A stretch of DNA of 64,000 nt from Crocinitomicaceae bacterium (lineage in GTDB: Bacteria; Bacteroidota; Bacteroidia; Flavobacteriales_D; Crocinitomicaceae), in NCBI GenBank assembly GCA_030833845.1, contig JAURGK010000006.1, positions 27,813 through 91,812 on the forward strand. Direction: 5' to 3'. Shown here piece by piece: positions 25,426 through 36,965 of this stretch. Positions within the stretch are counted from its first letter, which is position 1. Each line of letters starts with the position of its first letter. Under the pieces are notes generated by a model. The model worked only from the letters and a program-made list of their open reading frames with translations, was not told the DNA's origin and did not search any database. Position numbers and translations under genes: made by a program.

Positions 25426-28400
25426 CTATTTTAGGCCATTGAGATCAAAACGTAGCGTCACCCCAGTTTTGAGGTTTCCGGTCGGGTAGCTCAATGATAC
25501 TTTTGGCGTGTTGATGAACTGCTCATAGTAGAAAATGGCACTGAGATACTCGTTGAGTTTATAATTGGCATCTAGTTTGAAACTCACGGTTGTTTGTCCG
25601 GCAGTAGCCATGTTGGTGTTTTCAACCACTTTGCGAATAACCGTTGCATTGTCACGGAACGAGAAATTCACATTGATCAGTAGATCGCTGGCATCAACGC
25701 TGCGTACCAATTTCAATTTTGGAACATTTACCACGGTACCAACTACAATTTCTTGGCCAAGGGTTTCCGTGACTTGGTTATTGTTGAGAGAAAGGGTTGC
25801 TTGGCGGTCTTTTTTGTATTCAAAGTTCGTTGTGATGTTTTTGCCGCCAATTTTCCAGGTTGCCAACATACCTATGAGTGGAGAGAAGCGCTCTGTGATG
25901 GTGATGTTCTGCACCTGCATTGAGGCAATATAGTTGTTATTGAGATCAAAGGCAGTTGGCGAGCCATTGGCATCGAGTGTGGCATTGAGGTTGGTTTGCA
26001 TGCCGTTGACAGACACCGATGAACTATAACCGTGGTTGAGTTTAAAAGACTTGACCACATCTTTGGCAAAGGCAAACTTGCTGAGGCCTGCATAGTTGAT
26101 AGTCCAGTTTGGCAATGGCATATTGTTTCTTGGATTGATTGTTTTGTTATTCACGGCTGAATTGGTATAGGCCGTTAAGAAGGATCCAATCAATACTTCT
26201 TGTTGGGTAATAGAATATCCATCAAAATAGCCATTTGGCAGTGAACTAGAGTTTGCATTAGAGCTGCCAATGAGTTGTGAAACTTGCTGGCCATTGCTAA
26301 TCATTTGTTGGAATATAGGCGAACGGAAAGAGCTGTCCATTTGGGCAAAGGCGGTCCCCCAAGAAATGGTGGTGTAGGTGAGGGTACTGCTCTGAAATCT
26401 GCTCTGATTTTCGAACTGTGCGGTGCCAGGGTTCCAACGGAAGAATTCACCGGCTTGTGTGCTGTAGTTTCTAGACAGATTGAGGTTGATATTGAGGTCT
26501 TTGAATGGTTCGAGCGTTGCTTTGAGTTGTAAGTTAGCCGTATGATTGGTCATGAATTGCTTGTTGAGGTTCTCATTGAAAACCAACCAATTGTTGTCGC
26601 GGGCATATTCACCAACGTGGTATCCGGTTTCTCGGCCAAATACATCGTATGCTTGCTTCCCAAAAACAAAAGGAGTCAGCCCCAAAGTGGATGCATTCAT
26701 CCCTAAGACACTGGATTCCTGGTTGAAGCCTGGAAGCATAGTACCATCAGAAAGGGTATAATTACCCGAAATACTGCGAACGCTCATTGCCAATCGAGCA
26801 AGGGTCCCCAAAACAGGGTTGATTGGTTCATTTTCTTTGGCCTTGCGTTCCTCTTCTTTGGCTTGCTTGCGTTCGAATCGGGCCAATTGCCGTTCATATT
26901 CCTTGCGTTCCTTGTCGGTCATTTCCTCAAGCGGTTTTTTAGGCTTGAATTCTGGTTTTTTTGGAGGGCCGCCGCGGTTAGGTTGCCCGCCTCTGATACC
27001 CGACTTGGCAGCTGTAGACCTGACACCCCTGCCATCGGCCAAAACGCGCTTGAAATAGGGCACTTTGTTATATAGCGTCACCAAATTTCCTTGGGCGGTC
27101 ATGTTGATAGAACGTGAATTTTGAATGGTATTGCCAAATTCAGCTTGCCCTAGTGGGGCCCGTTGCCAATTGTAGGTTCCAGAGTATTTCACGTTAGAGG
27201 AAAGCCATGAAGTAATTGGTAGTTTGTCAAGAGGAAGGGTATAACTCAAGGAGTAGTTGTGGGTGTAGTCCATGGTACGCCCAAAAGTGTTCATTTGTGA
27301 GCGAATGGTATCTAGGAATTCTTGATAACCTTCTGGGTTGGTACGGCGGTCAACGCCATGGTTGCCTTCTTCGAAGATGGAGTGGTTATTGGCAGTAAAA
27401 GTAGTTTTGAATGATTTGGTGAGGTCGTAACCTACTTGGTAATTACGGTTCCAGTCAAAGCGCTTCAAATAAATAGGGTCGAAGTTATAGTCTGGTACAA
27501 TAATGTTGCGCACTTGTCTTTCATTGTAAATGCGCGAGTAATCATTGGTAAAGGTGATATTTTTAGGAAGATAGAACAGATTGAAATCTTTGATGGGTTT
27601 CAACCACGGACTTTTTTGAGCTGGTTGCCATTTTTTAAAGGGTTCCCAGGGTTTGCCCGCAAAGGTATAATTGTAATTGAGGGCGCCTGTCCAGGTACGC
27701 GTCATGTCAGATTTGATATTGAAATCTCTTTTGACATTTTCAGCAAATGCATAGGTAGCAGACCAATTTGACACGCTCCAGAATTGCGGCTTGGTTCCAG
27801 CTTTGGCCTCTTTGCGAACGTTGGTAAAATTATACGAACGGCGCTCTGTAAAATCTTGCCCTAAACGCATGCGTTCTTTGCGTGTGGCTATATCGTAATT
27901 AGAAAGTTTGATGTCCGGATTGAAAGGGTCATATTCTGGATTGACGACCCCGATAGAATAACCATAGTAGAAGGGTAAGGAAACTCGGGCTTGCTTGCCA
28001 AAGAACTGCCCGAGTTGCATGGTAGTGCTGATATCAGCGCCCATGCGTTGGTTTCTTTGGCGATCTTGTACGCGGCTGTCAATAGCTCCCCAATTGATAC
28101 CCGAGTAGTTACCAGCTGCCTGAACGGTGGCAAAATCTGCAAGCTGCAATTGCATTTGCCCTACAGCAGCAGAACCGCCGTCACTCACAAAGTCTGTGAG
28201 TCGCATTTCATTTACCCAAACATTGACACATTCCGCCTCACCGTTGTCCGGACCCCAGGTATTGTTTGGGTCAGATTTCGATGGATTGCGCACCCCAATC
28301 ATTATGGTCTTGATGCCTTGTAAGTTAGGACTTCCTTTTACTTTAATGTGATTGGCAGGAAAGTTTGGATCTTGGGTTTGGTATTCAACAATGCTCGAAA

Positions 28401-31400
28401 CACCCGGCACGCCTTGCTCTAGTTTGGCGTTTCGTTCCATTTTTAAATCCAGAAGTTTGTCAAACTCAATCTCAATATTGTTGTCACTTGGCCAAATGAG
28501 ATCGGGGTTGGAGATGTCCCAATCGGTTACTTTCATGGGGAGTTCATACTCATAGTAGTTATCTACGTAGTCTGTACCGAGGCGCACAAAGAGGGTAAGT
28601 TCGTTGTCTTTGAGTTGGTTTTGCACTACTGATTCAGCATGCACAAACATTTTGAGTTTTTTGTAGGTGCGCACATCGAATTGAACGTTTCTGTAGGCCG
28701 CCCGAGCATCGCCGTCTTGCAAGTTGCATACCTCAAGTACCAAAGACTGTTCATTCATTTGGCGTTGGTATACTTGTGAAGGGTCAATTTCACGTACTAT
28801 TCCTGGTGGCACTACATAATTGATAGGCTGGCGCTGCGCGTTTTCTTCAATATTGAGAGCGGCGATGTTGAATTGTGTCAGGTTAGGGTCAGTTTGAACA
28901 CTCATGCCCGGTTGGGTCAGGTCTTGGAAGTAGCGACGCCATTCGCCACGAACAAATTCAAGTCTGGCAAAACGCAATACAACTGGTTCATCAAAACCTT
29001 TTAAATACATGCGCATAAAGCGAATAGAACGAAAATCTTGGATGCCATTGACACGTTTTTCAAAGTCGCGGATCGGCACCTTGAATTGATACCAGGTTTC
29101 TGTTTTGGTACCGTTCTGATAAACTTGCTTATTGGTAATGAAATTGCTGCCAACATTTTGCATATCTGAAGGTCTCAAACTCACTTTATACTGAAAATAA
29201 GCTTCAGATTCAGAGAGGTTGTTGTCTTGGTTGATGTCCTCGATATCCGGAAAGTTTGAAGCAATTGTAGGGTAACCCAAGGCATTGGCGGTGTCAGACA
29301 TTTGTGTGGTAGGCGAGTTGCCCTGCATACCATTGTATCGTTTGTAGCGCTCCAGGATATTGAGTTGTGCTTGATCGTAGTTATCGTCAAGGTAATAATT
29401 GTAGTCGTCAGTAGAAGGGTCGGCGATCATGCGTGCTTTGGCCGTTGGACTCAAGGTATTGTTATTTTGAACCCAAGTGACGTAAGAGGCATAGCTTTGT
29501 GCTTCGTCGGTGTTGTTCCAGCCGTCAAGACCAACGTCTTGCTTGATGCGTGCTTCAGGGTCATTGGCAAAGGCATTGACCACCACTTGTTGTGTGGACA
29601 CCCGACCCCAAAGGGTGGTATCAATGTTGTCTAAAAGAACTGGGTCAGTATTTGCAGGTAAGCCGTGCTCAAAGCTTTTACGACTATCTGGCAAGATATC
29701 TTCGGAGATGTTACCGAGGTTAAAATATAAATCTCCGCCCGTCATTGGGGAGTTAGGATTCTCATTTTCGGCATCTTCATTGAATGGGTCGAGCAACCAA
29801 AATTGGATAAATTCAATGTTGGCTAATTCAAAGTCATTGGTGCTAAGACCACGCATGATGCCACCCCAACGGTCTTCTGGATTGGTGAAGCGCCCTAGTG
29901 AATCTACGGTTGCAGTAGTGTCATAATTATACATACCGCGCTCCGTTGGATAATAAGCCAAGTCTAGCACATTGATGTTTGTAATGGCCCCATATTGTAG
30001 TTGCAGATTTGGGAAAATATCGGTCATTTGAATCAGACGCATCCGACTGTCGTAGAGCATGGTAGGATCTTGCTTGATGTGCGCTGGCGTTAGTTGGTTG
30101 CTTTGGTAAAATACAGGATCAATGGTATACCAAGCCAGGTTTGCCCGCTTGTATCCGGCACTGAGGTCTTTTTTAGCCGCCTCCGGAAACAAATCAGGTT
30201 GCCCCTGAGGCACCGAAGCCAATCGCCATGCGGCAATGCTTTTTAAATCTATAGCGCTCTGTGAAGCTTCAAAGTCATCGATATACGAGGTTCCTTCTTT
30301 ATTGATGGCTCTCGGTTGCCCGGGTTTAAGTGTGGCAATTTCTCCAGACATAGAAAGCGTTGACATCGTGTTGGTCGATATAACGGGAAGGAGGTCCACC
30401 AATTTGGTGAGCATTGGCACGTTAGTTCTGAAGGCAAAATCGGCACCCAATACATTGTTCTTAAACGGTTCGCTCCCGAAGTCTACTTTTTGGGTAACTG
30501 GGCGTTCCATCATGCGCAACCAGGTTGCGCCCACTTTGAAATTCTCATTGATTCTGTATTGGTAGCGTCCACCGATCATGGAACGTGCCTGAAAACCAAA
30601 AACTGAATTGGATTCAATGGAAATTTTTATTGGAGTGTTGGACTCTAAAATACCAGTATTGAGGATTTTTACCCGACTAAATGCATAATCAACCGTATAG
30701 TCTACCCCTTCTACCAAGCGCATGCCCCCGGCAGTAACGACCACGGCTCCTTGTGGGATATTCATCACATTGAGTGGAATTTCAGAAGAGATCGATGATT
30801 GAAATTCTCCTTTGAAAACAAAGCGGTTTTTACTTGGAATTTGCTGGGCCGCCGTTTTTGTTGAATCGTAGAGTTCGGTATAAGAAAGTTGGTCCACATA
30901 TAGGGCTGGAACACCAGCATCTGTTAGTTTCTGGGCCAATGTTTTGCCAAAGGGTTCAACGGTCGTAAAGAAGATTCTGCCATTTTTACGGTTAATTGTA
31001 CCTCCGTTGTCAATTTTGTTGCCAACAATATTGAATGGGGCAAAATCAAAAACACCATCCGAGAAAGGTTGGTTGTTTTGATTGATTTTGTCCATATCGA
31101 GTAAGGTGACAATTTGTTTTTTGTCTATGCCATCAAAGGGTAAAAATGGCTGCAGTACCGATGTTTCGCGGTTGTTGTAGTAAATATCAATCTTGAAGCC
31201 AAGCTGATCTACCTGATAGGCACCTATCGAGTAGACGTTTTTCATCATGAGATCCCAGATTTTATTTTTGGGGTTGGTGATGGTAGGCTTGATTAATTTT
31301 AGAATGAGTGCTTGCTGACCACTTGCCCCATCTGTCGAAAATTCCCCAACTTGATAGGTTTCTCCACGATAGGTATATTCATAGGCTACAGCCAAAACTT

Positions 31401-32742
31401 CGTCGTTGTTGAGCGCAGTATTCAAGGAGATATAACCAAGAAGTGCATTGTATGTATATTCGTTTTCATTGAGCTTTCTTGCATTCTCTACCTTCTCGTA
31501 GTCAACGGCTTGGTTGAAGGGCCCAGGAGCGTTGACTTGTGAGCTCAATGCCAATACCGCATTAGAAAACCCGCGAACCAGTGGTTGATCTGCAGCCCAA
31601 TCATAAAGACCATTGGCTTGGTTGTCTGGGAGTTCAGAGCTTGCATAAGTACCAGGATTCCCTTGGCAATTGCTTGCTTTGGCTTCGCCTAGATCTGAAA
31701 AGGCAACGATGTTGCGGGTGTTTTCTGTGATACTACTGCGATTGGTTACCCAAACCTCAATACGGGTAATATAGGTGGTAGAATTTACCACTGGCAAGGT
31801 TGCCATCGCAGTATCATAATGCTGCTGATGATACAGGTTCAAGAAATAGTGTCGATTGGCCTCGTAGTTGTCTGCGGTGATTTCAAATTTTTGTACTTGG
31901 GCCTTTCCTGTTACATTGATTTCGGTGCGTTTGCCCTTGGATTGTGCTAGAATAAAATCAAAGGTTGAGCGTCCAAATTTGAGTTGTGTTTTGAAGCCAA
32001 ACAAAGTTTGGGAACTAGGAATAAGTGTGGTTGGTAATTCTAAGGAAACCTGGCCTAATGCAATTTTTTGTAAGATATCGTCTTCTTTCCCTGTACGCTC
32101 TAATTTGGAAATATTTTCAAAGTCAAAATTTGCACGGGTGTTGTACTTCAAATTTACCTTCATGTTCGTACCGATTTGGCCGGTAATGTCCATGTTGATG
32201 TTCTGATTGAAGTCAAAGCGGGTAATTTTGCGCTGGCGCATGGGTAAAATAGGGTTGTCTACCCTAGAATGATTGGCACCTAAAGAGATTTCTAAATTAC
32301 CCCCGGGTGTAATCGTAATTTCATCTGATCCAAAGAAACTTTCAAAGGCCTTAGAGCCTATTTTAATCGGCAGCGCAAAGGTTCGGTTTTCAGCACTTTC
32401 TTCAGCAACAATTTCTTTCCAATCTAGGCTAAAACTTTTCTTCTCTTCGTATTGTAAATACTCTTCGAGCGTCATGGCCTGTGGTGCGCGAAAGTAGGTG
32501 TCTTTACCCATGACATCTCTAAAGACAAAGGTGCCGGTTTGTGGGTCGTAGACTATTGTCTCATTGAGATTGGTAGGGTCGCCGAGGTCAAAACTTTGGG
32601 GTAAATTTTGAAATGGGTTGAGTGGGTTGATGATAGGAAAAGGCAGGGTAGGCGTTTGAGCAGTTGCATGCCCCAGCATACATATGACTAGAAACAGCAG
32701 AAAGCCAAACGGAAGGTATTTATGCGTGTAATTTTTTTGCAC
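25426..32742 (-). CDS. sprA: T9SS outer-membrane translocon SprA/Sov
   Basis: 2438-aa protein with SprA-type sequence (SYIDDFEASQSAIDLKSIAAWRLASVPQG, GGDLYFNLGNISEDILPDSRKSFEHGLPA); directly linked to ruvA and maeB. Confidence 0.95.
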   Translation of the reverse strand: MQKNYTHKYLPFGFLLFLVICMLGHATAQTPTLPFPIINPLNPFQNLPQSFDLGDPTNLNETIVYDPQTGTFVFRDVMGKDTYFRAPQAMTLEEYLQYEEKKSFSLDWKEIVAEESAENRTFALPIKIGSKAFESFFGSDEITITPGGNLEISLGANHSRVDNPILPMRQRKITRFDFNQNINMDITGQIGTNMKVNLKYNTRANFDFENISKLERTGKEDDILQKIALGQVSLELPTTLIPSSQTLFGFKTQLKFGRSTFDFILAQSKGKRTEINVTGKAQVQKFEITADNYEANRHYFLNLYHQQHYDTAMATLPVVNSTTYITRIEVWVTNRSSITENTRNIVAFSDLGEAKASNCQGNPGTYASSELPDNQANGLYDWAADQPLVRGFSNAVLALSSQVNAPGPFNQAVDYEKVENARKLNENEYTYNALLGYISLNTALNNDEVLAVAYEYTYRGETYQVGEFSTDGASGQQALILKLIKPTITNPKNKIWDLMMKNVYSIGAYQVDQLGFKIDIYYNNRETSVLQPFLPFDGIDKKQIVTLLDMDKINQNNQPFSDGVFDFAPFNIVGNKIDNGGTINRKNGRIFFTTVEPFGKTLAQKLTDAGVPALYVDQLSYTELYDSTKTAAQQIPSKNRFVFKGEFQSSISSEIPLNVMNIPQGAVVVTAGGMRLVEGVDYTVDYAFSRVKILNTGILESNTPIKISIESNSVFGFQARSMIGGRYQYRINENFKVGATWLRMMERPVTQKVDFGSEPFKNNVLGADFAFRTNVPMLTKLVDLLPVISTNTMSTLSMSGEIATLKPGQPRAINKEGTSYIDDFEASQSAIDLKSIAAWRLASVPQGQPDLFPEAAKKDLSAGYKRANLAWYTIDPVFYQSNQLTPAHIKQDPTMLYDSRMRLIQMTDIFPNLQLQYGAITNINVLDLAYYPTERGMYNYDTTATVDSLGRFTNPEDRWGGIMRGLSTNDFELANIEFIQFWLLDPFNEDAENENPNSPMTGGDLYFNLGNISEDILPDSRKSFEHGLPANTDPVLLDNIDTTLWGRVSTQQVVVNAFANDPEARIKQDVGLDGWNNTDEAQSYASYVTWVQNNNTLSPTAKARMIADPSTDDYNYYLDDNYDQAQLNILERYKRYNGMQGNSPTTQMSDTANALGYPTIASNFPDIEDINQDNNLSESEAYFQYKVSLRPSDMQNVGSNFITNKQVYQNGTKTETWYQFKVPIRDFEKRVNGIQDFRSIRFMRMYLKGFDEPVVLRFARLEFVRGEWRRYFQDLTQPGMSVQTDPNLTQFNIAALNIEENAQRQPINYVVPPGIVREIDPSQVYQRQMNEQSLVLEVCNLQDGDARAAYRNVQFDVRTYKKLKMFVHAESVVQNQLKDNELTLFVRLGTDYVDNYYEYELPMKVTDWDISNPDLIWPSDNNIEIEFDKLLDLKMERNAKLEQGVPGVSSIVEYQTQDPNFPANHIKVKGSPNLQGIKTIMIGVRNPSKSDPNNTWGPDNGEAECVNVWVNEMRLTDFVSDGGSAAVGQMQLQLADFATVQAAGNYSGINWGAIDSRVQDRQRNQRMGADISTTMQLGQFFGKQARVSLPFYYGYSIGVVNPEYDPFNPDIKLSNYDIATRKERMRLGQDFTERRSYNFTNVRKEAKAGTKPQFWSVSNWSATYAFAENVKRDFNIKSDMTRTWTGALNYNYTFAGKPWEPFKKWQPAQKSPWLKPIKDFNLFYLPKNITFTNDYSRIYNERQVRNIIVPDYNFDPIYLKRFDWNRNYQVGYDLTKSFKTTFTANNHSIFEEGNHGVDRRTNPEGYQEFLDTIRSQMNTFGRTMDYTHNYSLSYTLPLDKLPITSWLSSNVKYSGTYNWQRAPLGQAEFGNTIQNSRSINMTAQGNLVTLYNKVPYFKRVLADGRGVRSTAAKSGIRGGQPNRGGPPKKPEFKPKKPLEEMTDKERKEYERQLARFERKQAKEEERKAKENEPINPVLGTLARLAMSVRSISGNYTLSDGTMLPGFNQESSVLGMNASTLGLTPFVFGKQAYDVFGRETGYHVGEYARDNNWLVFNENLNKQFMTNHTANLQLKATLEPFKDLNINLNLSRNYSTQAGEFFRWNPGTAQFENQSRFQSSTLTYTTISWGTAFAQMDSSFRSPIFQQMISNGQQVSQLIGSSNANSSSLPNGYFDGYSITQQEVLIGSFLTAYTNSAVNNKTINPRNNMPLPNWTINYAGLSKFAFAKDVVKSFKLNHGYSSSVSVNGMQTNLNATLDANGSPTAFDLNNNYIASMQVQNITITERFSPLIGMLATWKIGGKNITTNFEYKKDRQATLSLNNNQVTETLGQEIVVGTVVNVPKLKLVRSVDASDLLINVNFSFRDNATVIRKVVENTNMATAGQTTVSFKLDANYKLNEYLSAIFYYEQFINTPKVSLSYPTGNLKTGVTLRFDLNGLK

Positions 32743-32744
32743 GG

Positions 32745-33320
32745 TTATAAAAGTCTAAGTGCTTCTTTGATGAGTTGTTCTACGGTTTGAGATCCTGTGT
32801 CAATTTTATCCAATACTTTTTCGGCTGATTTCTTATCAAAACCAAGCGAAACTAATGCATTTAACGCATCAAATCGATTTCTATTGTTTGAAGAGAAAAT
32901 ATTCTCTGCTCCAAGTTCCATTTTTGCCACTTTGCTTTTGAGGTCTATGATGACCCTTTGGGCTGTTTTTGAACCAATGCCTTTGATTTTTTGAATGCTC
33001 GCTACGTCTTCACTCAGGATGGCATGCGCAATATCGTCGGGGGTCATAGAGGAGAGCATGATGATGGCTGTATTGGGGCCAATACCCGAAACACTGATCA
33101 GGTAAGAGAACATTTCACGCTCTTCTTTGGTGGCAAAACCGTATAGCATATGAGCATCCTCCCTGACAATCAGTTTGGTGTAGATACACACCGCCTCTTC
33201 TGCCGGTAGGGCCGAGTAGGTGTTTAAAGAAATTTTCACCTCATAGCCCACCCCAGCACACTCGATGAGTAGGTCGGTAGGGTTTTTTTCTATTAGGCGG
33301 CCGTTGAGTCTTGCGATCAT
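32745..33320 (-). CDS. ruvA: Holliday junction branch migration protein RuvA
   Basis: [28 protein letters not shown]; HhH motifs SGIGPNTA, KGIGSKTAQRVIIDLK. Confidence 0.96.
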   Translation of the reverse strand: MIARLNGRLIEKNPTDLLIECAGVGYEVKISLNTYSALPAEEAVCIYTKLIVREDAHMLYGFATKEEREMFSYLISVSGIGPNTAIIMLSSMTPDDIAHAILSEDVASIQKIKGIGSKTAQRVIIDLKSKVAKMELGAENIFSSNNRNRFDALNALVSLGFDKKSAEKVLDKIDTGSQTVEQLIKEALRLL

Positions 33321-35587
33321 TTGTCTTGGCTTTGGGCGTCGATTACAGCAATTTTAATCATACTGGTAATTTCTCGAACACTCGCACCTAGTTGCAGCAC
33401 GTGCAATGATTTGCGCATACCTATCAAAATTGGCCCAATGGCATCGAGGTCATTGGTAGATTGTAATAGTTTATAGGCGATATTTCCGGCGGAAAGGTTC
33501 GGGAAAATGAGTGTATTGACATCTTTATTGGCCAGATTTGAAAAAGGGAATTTTTCATTCATGAGTTCTCCATTTAGCGCAAAATTGGCCTGCATTTCGC
33601 CGTCTACCACCAAATTGGGTTGGGTTTCGTGCAAGATACGGACCGCTTTGGCCATTTTTTCTGGATCTTCGCCTGGCGAGGAACCAAAATTAGAATAACT
33701 CAATAAGGCAATTCTTGGTTGCAGTTTCAATCTGCGGATAAACTTGGCCACATTGACCGTGATTTCAGCGATTTGTTCTGCACTGGGATTCAAATTGACA
33801 GTGGTATCGGCCAAAAACAGCGGACCTTTTTTCGTATTGAGAATATACATTCCCGCAATGGAATTGACGTCCTTTTGTAAGCCGATGGTGCTCAATGCTG
33901 GCCGAAGTATGGAGCGGTAGCTGCGCGTTAGGCCTGTTACCATCGCATCGGCCTCGCCCAAATTGAGCATCATGGCACCAAAATAATTGCGCTCACGCAT
34001 GAGGCTGATCGCCTCATATTCAGTGATGCCTTTGCGCTTGCGAAGCTCAAAATATTGGCTACCAAAATGATTGCGCCGCGCTTCCTCTTCATCTGATTTA
34101 CAATCTATGATTTGAACTTCTGGTATTTCAATACCATATTCTGCCATTAGATCAATGATGCGCTGTTTTTTACCCAATAAAATTGGGAAAGCCACCCCCT
34201 CTTCATAGGCCTGTTGTGCTGCCTTGAGTATTTTGATGTTGTCTCCTTCAGGGAAAACAACGGTTTTAGGGTTGCCTTGTGCCTTAGAGGTGATGTTGCG
34301 TTGTAGTTTGTTATCAAGACCAAGACGGCTCTTGAGTTGGTTTTCGTAATCTTCCCAATTTTCAATAGGCTCTTGCGCGACACCCGATTCCATAGCTGCG
34401 CGAGCAACGGCTGGTGCCACATAATAAATAAGTCTTGGGTCGAGTGGTTTGGGAATGATTTGCTCTCTACCAAAGGAGATGTTTTTACCTCCATAAGCTT
34501 CGATTACTTCTTCGGGAATGGTTTCTTTGGCTAGTGCTGCAATGGCTTTAACAGCTGCAAGCTTCATTTCTTCGTTGATGGTAGTGGCACGTACGTCCAA
34601 AGACCCTCTGAAAATATAAGGAAAGCCCAATACATTATTGACCTGATTAGGATGGTCAGAACGCCCGGTAGCCATAATGATGTCTTCTCTGATGGACATA
34701 GCCTCCTTGTATGAAATTTCTGGCTCAGGATTAGCTAAGGCAAAAACAATCGGGTCTTTGGCCATTGAGGCAATCATTTCTTTGTTCACAAGGCCTGCTT
34801 TTGAAAGACCCAAGAATACATCGGCATTGGTGAATGCCTTTTCGAAATCGAGATCCTTAGCGTGTACAGCAAACGATTGTTTGATGTCGTCGAGGTCAGT
34901 ACGGCCGGCATGTATCAACCCTCGAGAATCGTACATGAATACATTTTGTGGCTGAACACCCAAACGGTGATATAATTTGATACAAGAAACAGCAGCAGCC
35001 CCGGCTCCTGAAACCACAATTTTGATGTCTTCGATATTTTTTTGAGCCAATTCCAAGGCATTGAGCAGTGCGGCTGCACTGATAATGGCAGTGCCGTGCT
35101 GGTCATCGTGCATGATCGGAATATCGAGCTCTTCTTTGAGTCTTCTTTCGATTTCAAAGGCTTCAGGAGCTTTGATGTCCTCGAGATTGATGCCACCGAA
35201 GGTTGGAGCAATGGCTTTTACCGTTTGGATAAATAATTCGGGGTCTTTGGCATCTACTTCGATGTCAAAAACATCAATATCTGCAAAAATTTTAAAGAGT
35301 AGTCCTTTGCCTTCCATGACGGGCTTAGAAGCATCGGGCCCAATATCGCCAAGGCCAAGAACAGCAGTTCCGTTTGAAATAACGGCCACTAAATTGCGCT
35401 TGGCAGTATATTTATAAACCTCGGCTTTGTTTTCTGCAATCCTTAAACAAGGTTCTGCAACTCCGGGTGAATAAGCTAGGGAAAGGTCTCGTTGAGAGGC
35501 ATAGGGTTTGGTTGGGATAACTTCAATTTTCCCAGGCCTTCCCGATGCATGGTAATCTAGGGCGTCTTGCTTCCTGATTTTTGACAT
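33317..35587 (-). CDS. maeB: NADP-dependent malic enzyme with C-terminal phosphotransacetylase domain
   Basis: [40 protein letters not shown]-like C-terminal half. Confidence 0.95.
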   Translation of the reverse strand: MSKIRKQDALDYHASGRPGKIEVIPTKPYASQRDLSLAYSPGVAEPCLRIAENKAEVYKYTAKRNLVAVISNGTAVLGLGDIGPDASKPVMEGKGLLFKIFADIDVFDIEVDAKDPELFIQTVKAIAPTFGGINLEDIKAPEAFEIERRLKEELDIPIMHDDQHGTAIISAAALLNALELAQKNIEDIKIVVSGAGAAAVSCIKLYHRLGVQPQNVFMYDSRGLIHAGRTDLDDIKQSFAVHAKDLDFEKAFTNADVFLGLSKAGLVNKEMIASMAKDPIVFALANPEPEISYKEAMSIREDIIMATGRSDHPNQVNNVLGFPYIFRGSLDVRATTINEEMKLAAVKAIAALAKETIPEEVIEAYGGKNISFGREQIIPKPLDPRLIYYVAPAVARAAMESGVAQEPIENWEDYENQLKSRLGLDNKLQRNITSKAQGNPKTVVFPEGDNIKILKAAQQAYEEGVAFPILLGKKQRIIDLMAEYGIEIPEVQIIDCKSDEEEARRNHFGSQYFELRKRKGITEYEAISLMRERNYFGAMMLNLGEADAMVTGLTRSYRSILRPALSTIGLQKDVNSIAGMYILNTKKGPLFLADTTVNLNPSAEQIAEITVNVAKFIRRLKLQPRIALLSYSNFGSSPGEDPEKMAKAVRILHETQPNLVVDGEMQANFALNGELMNEKFPFSNLANKDVNTLIFPNLSAGNIAYKLLQSTNDLDAIGPILIGMRKSLHVLQLGASVREITSMIKIAVIDAQSQDK

Positions 35588-35610
35588 TGTTGGTGCAAAT
35601 TTTAGAAAAG

Positions 35611-35642
35611 CAAATATACGAAAAGCTATCCAAAGCTCCCAA
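35611..35642 (-). promoter_or_regulatory. Bacteroidota-type promoter for maeB-ruvA-sprA
   Basis: Minus strand TTG-N21-TATATTTG upstream of maeB; perfect TAnnTTTG. Confidence 0.5.
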
Positions 35643-35643
35643 G

Positions 35644-35671
35644 CAAAAAAAGCGCTCCGAAGAGCGCTTTG
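35644..35671 (-). terminator. Intrinsic terminator with UUCG tetraloop, after odhB
   Basis: Minus strand AAAGCGCTC-TTCG-GAGCGCTTTTTTT. Confidence 0.9.
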
Positions 35672-35691
35672 AATCTAAGATAAAAGTGACT

Positions 35692-36954
35692 TTATAGTCC
35701 GAGTAAAATTTGTAGCGGATCTTTTGAGCCAAAGAGCATGCGCTCCGGATTTTCGAGCATTTCTTTGACTTTCACTAAGAATCCAACTGATTCTTTGCCG
35801 TCAATAATGCGGTGGTCATAAGAGAGGGCTACATACATAATGGGTCTAATTTCAACTTGACCTTTGATTGCCACTGGGCGTTCAACTACATTGTGCATAC
35901 CCAAAATGGCAGATTGCGGCGGGTTGATAATTGGTGTGGAAAGCATGGATCCAAAAACGCCGCCGTTGGTAATAGTAAAAGTACCGCCCGTCATGTCTTC
36001 TGGGGTAATTTTACCATCTCGGGCTTTGATAGCCAAGCGTTTAATTTCACGTTCAATTTCAGCTAAACTCATTTGTTCTGCATTGCGCACCACAGGCACC
36101 ATCAAGCCTTTTGGCGATGAGACAGCGATGCCAATATCGGCGTAGTCATGAAATATCATTTCATTGCCATCTATTTGTGCATTGACGGCCGGATACAATT
36201 TGAGTGCTTCAGTTACAGCTTTAGTAAAAAAGGACATAAAACCCAAATTCACCTCGTGGTGCTTGGCAAATGCTTCTTTGTATTTGGCACGTATATCCAT
36301 GATGGGTTTCATGTCTACTTCGTTGAAGGTCGTGAGCATAGCAGTCTCGTTCTTGACGGCCACCAAGCGCTCTGCAATTTTGCGGCGTAGCATGGACATT
36401 TTCTCACGGCTTTGATCTCTTGAGCCGCCCCATCCTTGAGCTGCATTGGTGGCGAAGCCCGCAGACATTGCTGCGATGACATCTTGCTTTGTGATGCGGC
36501 CATCTTTGCCTGTGGCTTTGACATTGGCCGCATTGACACCACTCTCCTTGAGTATTTTGGCAGCTGCTGGCGATGCCGAACCTGCGGCATAACTTGCGGG
36601 TTTGATGGGGTCTGGATTGGGTGCAGCAGCCACTGGGCTCGGTGCTGCGGCAGCCGCAGCTTTACTCACTTCTGGCTCCATGCTTGCCGGTGCTTTGGTC
36701 CCTTCTGGGCGTGCAGCACTAGTGTCAATATGGCACACAACTTGCCCTACTTTCACCACATCTCCTTCGGCTGCCTTTAGGGTAATTACCCCACTTTCTT
36801 CTGCAGGCAATTCTAGCGTTGCTTTATCGGAGTCAACTTCGGCAATGGCTTGGTCTTTTTCTACGTAATCGCCATCGGCAACGAGCCATGCGGCGATTTC
36901 AACTTCTGAGATGGATTCTCCCGGGCTTGGGACTTTCATTTCTAATAGTGACAT
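35692..36954 (-). CDS. odhB: 2-oxoglutarate dehydrogenase E2 (dihydrolipoyl succinyltransferase)
   Basis: Lipoyl domain [25 protein letters not shown]; catalytic [16 protein letters not shown]. Confidence 0.95.
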   Translation of the reverse strand: MSLLEMKVPSPGESISEVEIAAWLVADGDYVEKDQAIAEVDSDKATLELPAEESGVITLKAAEGDVVKVGQVVCHIDTSAARPEGTKAPASMEPEVSKAAAAAAPSPVAAAPNPDPIKPASYAAGSASPAAAKILKESGVNAANVKATGKDGRITKQDVIAAMSAGFATNAAQGWGGSRDQSREKMSMLRRKIAERLVAVKNETAMLTTFNEVDMKPIMDIRAKYKEAFAKHHEVNLGFMSFFTKAVTEALKLYPAVNAQIDGNEMIFHDYADIGIAVSSPKGLMVPVVRNAEQMSLAEIEREIKRLAIKARDGKITPEDMTGGTFTITNGGVFGSMLSTPIINPPQSAILGMHNVVERPVAIKGQVEIRPIMYVALSYDHRIIDGKESVGFLVKVKEMLENPERMLFGSKDPLQILLGL

Positions 36955-36965
36955 GCTGTTTTATT

